A stretch of DNA of 27,268 bases from Bacillota bacterium (lineage in GTDB: Bacteria; Bacillota; Clostridia; Acetivibrionales; DTU013). This document shows, one piece after another, positions 24,201 through 27,268 of this stretch. Position 1 is the first letter of the stretch. Each line of letters opens with the position of its first letter. The stretch covers positions 1-27,268 of the forward strand of contig JAEWQC010000115.1 of assembly GCA_023399355.1 (NCBI GenBank). Direction: 5' to 3'. The notes beneath the pieces were generated by a model, which ran no database searches, had not been told where the DNA came from, and saw only the letters and a list, made by a program, of their open reading frames with translations. The position numbers and the translations under genes were made by a program.

Positions 24201-26070
24201 GCTTCCCGATAGATATAATAAAAAGGGTATTGAACAATACTGCTTGCTGAATTATGTTAGAGATTGTCAAATTTATTATGAAGATGACATTAAATTAAGG
24301 TGTTACAAGATACTAGACTATCTCTATTCGGTGATACCAAATGATAAAGAAAATGCAACAAATTATTTGCAGATTCAAAAAATGGATTTACGAACTGCGC
24401 AGGTCGTAAGGATTAATGATTCGACCATAGCATTAATCCCAACTGTCACCGGCGAAGCGGAGAAAATAACAATAGAAAATGAAAAGCAAAGACAACCTGA
24501 AAATACAATGGTATCATTAATTAATGATTGCTCCAATAAAATCAGTAATAATGAGTTTACATTAAAAGATTGCAATGAGATGATAGAACTTCTGCTAGAA
24601 GAAAGAAAAAAATGTATTATGCCAGAAGTTTACGATAGTGTTCTTATTGGTTTTCTTATAAGAGCACTAAATGATAAGGCACTCGATGGCGACACAAGAG
24701 CAAGGTTTTGTAAAATATGGATAAATGGAATAAGAAGCTATTTTTCAAATGGGAGTTTCATTTTTGAATATAGCTATAGTTGGGTTCTTTTTACTCAAAT
24801 AGAAAGCAATGTTTGCGAAGAAATAAAAAATCAAATTAAGAAATTAATACTAGATTTAGTTTTGTATAATGAACATAACGGTATAGTTACAGAAATAGCA
24901 GATTCTGCAAAGCGATATCTGATAAAAAATGAACAACTTGCAAGATCTGTATTCAATACAATTGTTAAGCTTGCTGAAGATGAAATGAATCATCAAAAAT
25001 TCAACGCCAAATATATGAAGAAGTATAGACATAAAGAAAAATTTGAGTTTTTACCAAATTCACAGCCGAAACTCAGAGGTGTTGATTTTTATATAGAAAG
25101 GGACAAGAGGAAAAAATATAAAAGCCAGAGAGATGAAATAATCAGAGAGTATTTATTCAATAACACCGAGTTTGAATTATCGAACTTCGACATGGATAAT
25201 TATGATATAAGTACTATGTGTTTTGCTATTAATTGCGGTTTGTCTTTAGAAAATACTTCTTTTGCTGCGATTGTTAAAATATTTGTTTTGGCTATGATTA
25301 ATGTATGGAAAGTTAACCAAAACACACATCGTTCACATGACATACTTGATGTTTACTCACTTCATGAAGTTTTGAATTTCTTTCAAAGAGAACTTTTTGC
25401 AAGTGAGATAAGGACATCAATCGTTTTAGGTATTCTTTTTACAGAAGTTGATTTTACGAAATTTACTAGAGAAACTATAGAGTTTTATCTGGATATATTT
25501 GGGATATTACTTGCGCACTATTTTGATTCATATAGTGACAAAGATAAGCGAACTTATTGTGAAAATATTATTCGTTCACTGGAAGATAAGATTATAGCAA
25601 TAGAAGAAGAGTGGGTTAAGGATGAATTATATAAATTGTTAATATTGTCTGATACTAGGTATGGAAGCAGCGGAGATTGGAGCAAATTACCTTCAGGGTA
25701 TTCTTATCAAGATAAGCAATTTTTAAATGACTTATTCAGCAAATATGGCGGATATCATTTAAAAGAGATGTTGAATACAATTTTTAAACTTCACACAGAT
25801 AAATTATTGCCGGAGATACTTTTGTCAGTGAGGGATGCATTCATGAATGCTCCGAGAACGAATAGATCAGGCTCTGATGTGTTTGGAGAAATAGTGAGGA
25901 AGGAAAAAGTAATTGTTCTAATAATGATAACCAAAGCTTTCTTAGATTTCAGCGACAAAATAAAACAAGATGACGATTTAACAAAAGCATTTGAAGAAAT
26001 CTTAGAGATGCTTGTGGAAATAAGCTACGAGGAAGCAGCAACAATCATAGATGAATTCAGAGTCCACTAA
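21295..26070 (+). CDS. Giant STAND-type NTPase with nuclease-like N-terminal domain, probable anti-phage protein
   Basis: 1591 residues from the TTG at 21295, 7 bases after AAGGGGG. An earlier TTG at 21262 lacks a ribosome site, and an ATG at 21291 is out of frame. Residues 1-150 resemble the domain annotated as SMEK: a helix with 'FELFAIEVGSLYFG', then 'YPCVDLISEDKQTYIQVS' (Asp67, Gln78), an arrangement reminiscent of restriction-endonuclease folds. An ATPase follows: Walker A 'GGAGSGKSV' (227-235), Walker B 'PIIFFIDSLEF' (about 280-290), sensor 'SKIITSCRSS' (about 314-323). The remaining 1200 residues are helical-repeat-like. This layout (effector, STAND ATPase, long sensor) is that of Avs-like defence proteins, which detect phage proteins and then activate the effector. 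No search was possible, so the subfamily is open. Confidence 0.8.
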   Translation: MKNSDERIKFIADYISAYEEKIKLLNINGLFDAAKLFELFAIEVGSLYFGQRLSNLNIDTYTYPCVDLISEDKQTYIQVSTVKDIPAKIKKTLENIRDSKRVEINALTNVKFFMLNNESADNVKDYTENDQIGSISFIKASDLITTKDILQKAIVNLDFQITLYELLKGEIESIKDNSYKFQEAIENSKSVGLSNIDCKINNEYEIDRSELISRIKADNHNNISIQGGAGSGKSVLCKKIVEGEANLIYARAERFLEETDMNNIWGFNIRQTLEYLNGKPIIFFIDSLEFIADSRTKLDLLCVLYEYIKKYPSSKIITSCRSSDKNAFMKIESNYSISSYEVSELTVPEQLTIAKKYPLIKKMLEMNSYTELLKSPFYINLIVSEITDIDNISDENQLREYIWKHIICLGDNEIKKVVESIVFTRAKDFSLGATSSEYDTRTIKSLISKGVLVSNGKTVRLKYDIFEDICFEQHLDNEFNKCKGKYDEFFNEIETFGRCIYRRYQIWISNKLFAENNREKFLFELVFSSKMPQDWRKQTEIGLVKSKYCSQFFSEYGLTIIKNGRLNDLIKTTNLYAFEINSLFAKLIPYIQLRPSGEGRGNLINLIAENKLYEKDEISLVALEKICSDYSKVPLKVKQTAENACKILESIVDKYIAECEQKHYYKLDDIVNGLLTPIYQMVEYSKWWIKEFWSKLNSYYKDDSREKERLAEDIIEDTLKFKHTKLAEHLPVELCDLAEMFWTYSPKKNYNRGNYGFYERERDDRSYQYGLSEKAVEYEHGSTHTNATDSNFFRILFNKNFWIGLNWTIDFINKAVLGLAEKYEDGLLTYEINFIEDSIKKSYLGLPEMWLVTTEEYRMPTVISDLIYCLREELCSVVENDAVVNKETSIFARNVIQLIYEKSNNIALLTIVADIGMVFRHKLPGYALDLATSIDIILIDLTRLALLAKNPYKETLEKQILMTVGMPFPLPDRYNKKGIEQYCLLNYVRDCQIYYEDDIKLRCYKILDYLYSVIPNDKENATNYLQIQKMDLRTAQVVRINDSTIALIPTVTGEAEKITIENEKQRQPENTMVSLINDCSNKISNNEFTLKDCNEMIELLLEERKKCIMPEVYDSVLIGFLIRALNDKALDGDTRARFCKIWINGIRSYFSNGSFIFEYSYSWVLFTQIESNVCEEIKNQIKKLILDLVLYNEHNGIVTEIADSAKRYLIKNEQLARSVFNTIVKLAEDEMNHQKFNAKYMKKYRHKEKFEFLPNSQPKLRGVDFYIERDKRKKYKSQRDEIIREYLFNNTEFELSNFDMDNYDISTMCFAINCGLSLENTSFAAIVKIFVLAMINVWKVNQNTHRSHDILDVYSLHEVLNFFQRELFASEIRTSIVLGILFTEVDFTKFTRETIEFYLDIFGILLAHYFDSYSDKDKRTYCENIIRSLEDKIIAIEEEWVKDELYKLLILSDTRYGSSGDWSKLPSGYSYQDKQFLNDLFSKYGGYHLKEMLNTIFKLHTDKLLPEILLSVRDAFMNAPRTNRSGSDVFGEIVRKEKVIVLIMITKAFLDFSDKIKQDDDLTKAFEEILEMLVEISYEEAATIIDEFRVH

Positions 26071-26578
26071 CTGTATAGGTGAGGAATCATTATTTGATGA
26101 AATTTGGTTACGCTAGCTTGTTGCACACGGTTATAGCCGAGAAATCACAGTTGTGCTTACTCATAATAATAAACGAATAACATTTAGCTTTTGCCAAACT
26201 GATGAACTTATCGAGGAAGGTCAAGTATCTCAGAAGATTAAACAAAATGACATGATTCATTTTGCGCTATTTGTTGGTAATGTTATACCTGAACTGTTGG
26301 TTTCAGAAAACTCCACCTTGCAGCAGAGCAAGCCAACCCGATATGCGATTTGTTCAGAGGTACAAAGGATTGTTGATAAGAAGTCAGTTTTGTGTTTGCT
26401 GGATGAATGTGGGAAAAGCATTATGATAAAAACACCTGTGGAGGCAGCTTTGCAACTAGGGGATAAATTTAAAGTAAGTGGAACGCTTAAAGCAGAGTTG
26501 TACAAGGTTGAGCGGAATGAGGTTCATCAGGATAATAAGTCAATATTTTATGCAATAAGGCGTCTTTTTTGTAAGTAA
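26051..26578 (+). pseudogene. Unknown protein, frame interrupted by one TAG (or shorter gene from GTG 26153)
   Basis: From the ATG at 26051, overlapping the end of the STAND gene by 20 bp, a 176-codon frame runs to the TAA at 26576, broken only by TAG at 26114-26116. On both sides of the TAG the translation looks like protein ('IGEESLFDEIWLR' before, 'LVAHGYSREITVVLTHNNKRI' after). If the gene is intact it would have to start at GTG 26153, giving 141 residues, but no ribosome site precedes that codon. The main part is strand-rich ('QKIKQNDMIHFALFVGNVIP', 'CLLDECGKSIMIKTPVEAAL', 'LGDKFKVSGTLKAEL') with no recognised motif. Either a decayed gene or a mis-assigned start. Confidence 0.5.
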
Positions 26579-26677
26579 TATTGTTCAATAAATATGGACT
26601 TGGATTTCGGAGCGGCATGTACGGGGGGGATCATTGGTGAGAGGCCAATATCCTAGCATTGGAGGACTAAATACAAT

Positions 26678-26812
26678 ATGAGTGATCAGCAGGTTTGGTT
26701 TTGTGTACTTCTATATTTTTTGCTTATTGTCTTTATTATGTTTTTGGACCTTCGATCAAAATATGTTACCCATGCAAAACGAAAACCTGAAATAGAAGGT
26801 TTGAAAACATAA
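26678..26812 (+). CDS. 44-residue single-helix membrane protein (possibly the front half of a frameshifted gene)
   Basis: The ATG lies 12 bases after GGAGG. The protein has one hydrophobic segment ('WFCVLLYFLLIVFIMFL', about 7-23) and a basic tail ('HAKRKPEIEGLKT'). Its stop lies inside the region where the next frame opens, so both may be one gene broken by a frameshift near 26790-26812. No family recognised. Confidence 0.5.
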   Translation: MSDQQVWFCVLLYFLLIVFIMFLDLRSKYVTHAKRKPEIEGLKT

Positions 26813-27129
26813 AGGAAGCAGCGAAGGATTTTTTCAATGGACCAGCTAGTAAAGCATTTGCTGTAGTAGTTCTTGCTATATTTTTACCGCCATATTTGTT
26901 GATCAGTGTATTTATCGGTGCACTTTTCCCTTTAGTACTGCAAAAAGTTCTGTGTATTATATCTGGAATTGTATGTGCTTATTATTTTCTCAAAACCTGT
27001 GCTCAAACGGCGAAGGATGTCAAGAAGAACGGCATAAAAGCTATCATTCAAATAAATTGGCAAGGTGTCGTATCTATTTTTGTATTCTTTTTATTTCTGT
27101 TCGCATATGAGATAAGAATTTATCAATAA
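26791..27129 (+). pseudogene. Hydrophobic protein without start codon, likely continuation of the 26678 gene
   Basis: The frame is open from just after a TGA at 26788 to the TAA at 27127 but has no ATG or GTG start. The first usable codon is TTG 26896 without a ribosome site. The upstream part is clearly protein-like ('NIKEAAKDFFNGPASKAFAV'), followed by hydrophobic stretches ('VVVLAIFLPPYLLISVFIGA', 'VLCIISGIVCAYYFL', 'VVSIFVFFLFLFAYEI'). Joined to the 44-residue protein it would give a four-helix membrane protein of about 150 residues. Family not recognised. Confidence 0.45.
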
Positions 27130-27149
27130 ACAGATAGTTTCGTGCATAA

Positions 27150-27264
27150 TGTACTCCAATTTGTGCACGCGATGTACTTCGATTTGACCCACCCATGTAT
27201 TTCAATCTGACCCACCGATATACTTGAAAGTGACCCACCCATGTACTCGAATTTGACCCGCCTC
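27150..27264. repeat. Five degenerate 23-bp tandem repeats (probable IS21-type element end)
   Basis: Units start at 27150, 27173, 27196, 27219 and 27242, all exactly 23 bases, with consensus TGTACTTCAATTTGACCCACC(C/G)A. Units 2-5 share the core TGACCC(A/G)CC. Several terminal repeats of about 20 bp are typical of IS21-family transposons, and TTTGACCCACC-type repeats are familiar from clostridial members (recalled). The transposase genes would lie beyond the window edge. The repeats could instead be binding sites of another kind. Confidence 0.6.
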
Positions 27265-27268
27265 ATAA

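Noticed and set aside
1..27268. tRNA, rRNA, CRISPR arrays or known riboswitches
   Set aside because: No cloverleaf, rRNA-like segment, regularly spaced repeat-spacer pattern or riboswitch consensus was recognised by eye.

Overview
The window reads as chromosomal DNA of an endospore-forming Firmicute of the class Clostridia. The evidence is strong AGGAGG-type ribosome sites, a YesM/YesN-type two-component pair beside a GH3 glycosidase (typical of plant-polysaccharide degraders), a spore-photoproduct-lyase-like radical SAM protein, and base composition that runs from moderate GC at the left to clearly AT-rich at the right. Species cannot be fixed from the sequence alone.

Left part (1-7000), ordinary metabolism: a histidine kinase cut by the window edge and its AraC-type response regulator, then a cytoplasmic GH3 beta-glucosidase. 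On the minus strand follow an alpha/beta hydrolase and a TetR regulator, whose probable operator lies exactly in the spacer of their shared promoter. A short-chain dehydrogenase comes next. Positions 7000-8219 hold a Gly/Ser-rich exported-looking reading frame interrupted by one in-frame TAA, followed by a membrane-anchored SurA/PrsA-N-like protein.

Centre (8465-18209), the most interesting part: a RiPP (modified peptide) cluster. Order: promoter, PqqD-type leader-binding protein, two different radical SAM/SPASM maturases, a 45-residue Cys-rich precursor, two ABC exporters, an S26 peptidase of the Ser/His type and an HPr-kinase-like protein, with a convergent nucleotidyltransferase-family gene. 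The precursor leader carries the YxxPx(L/M)xxxG pattern known from lasso peptide leaders. The core is Ser/Gly/Cys with a duplicated CSSGS block, and no lasso cyclase or B2 protease is visible. The kinase and nucleotidyltransferase are accessory genes known from paeninodin-type lasso clusters. The set looks like lasso-style leader recognition and tailoring joined to radical SAM chemistry, and I know of no described system with this exact make-up.

Right part (18210-27268), accessory and partly decayed: a thiC-like remnant, an SPL-family radical SAM gene, gene debris with a homopolymer frameshift, a strong terminator, and a two-helix membrane protein. A 1591-residue STAND-type P-loop ATPase with a nuclease-like N-terminal domain is a likely anti-phage sensor. 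After it come an interrupted reading frame, a probably frameshifted membrane protein, and five degenerate 23-bp tandem repeats at the right edge that look like the end of an IS21-type element. Several short reading frames here continue through a single stop codon, which suggests ongoing gene decay.
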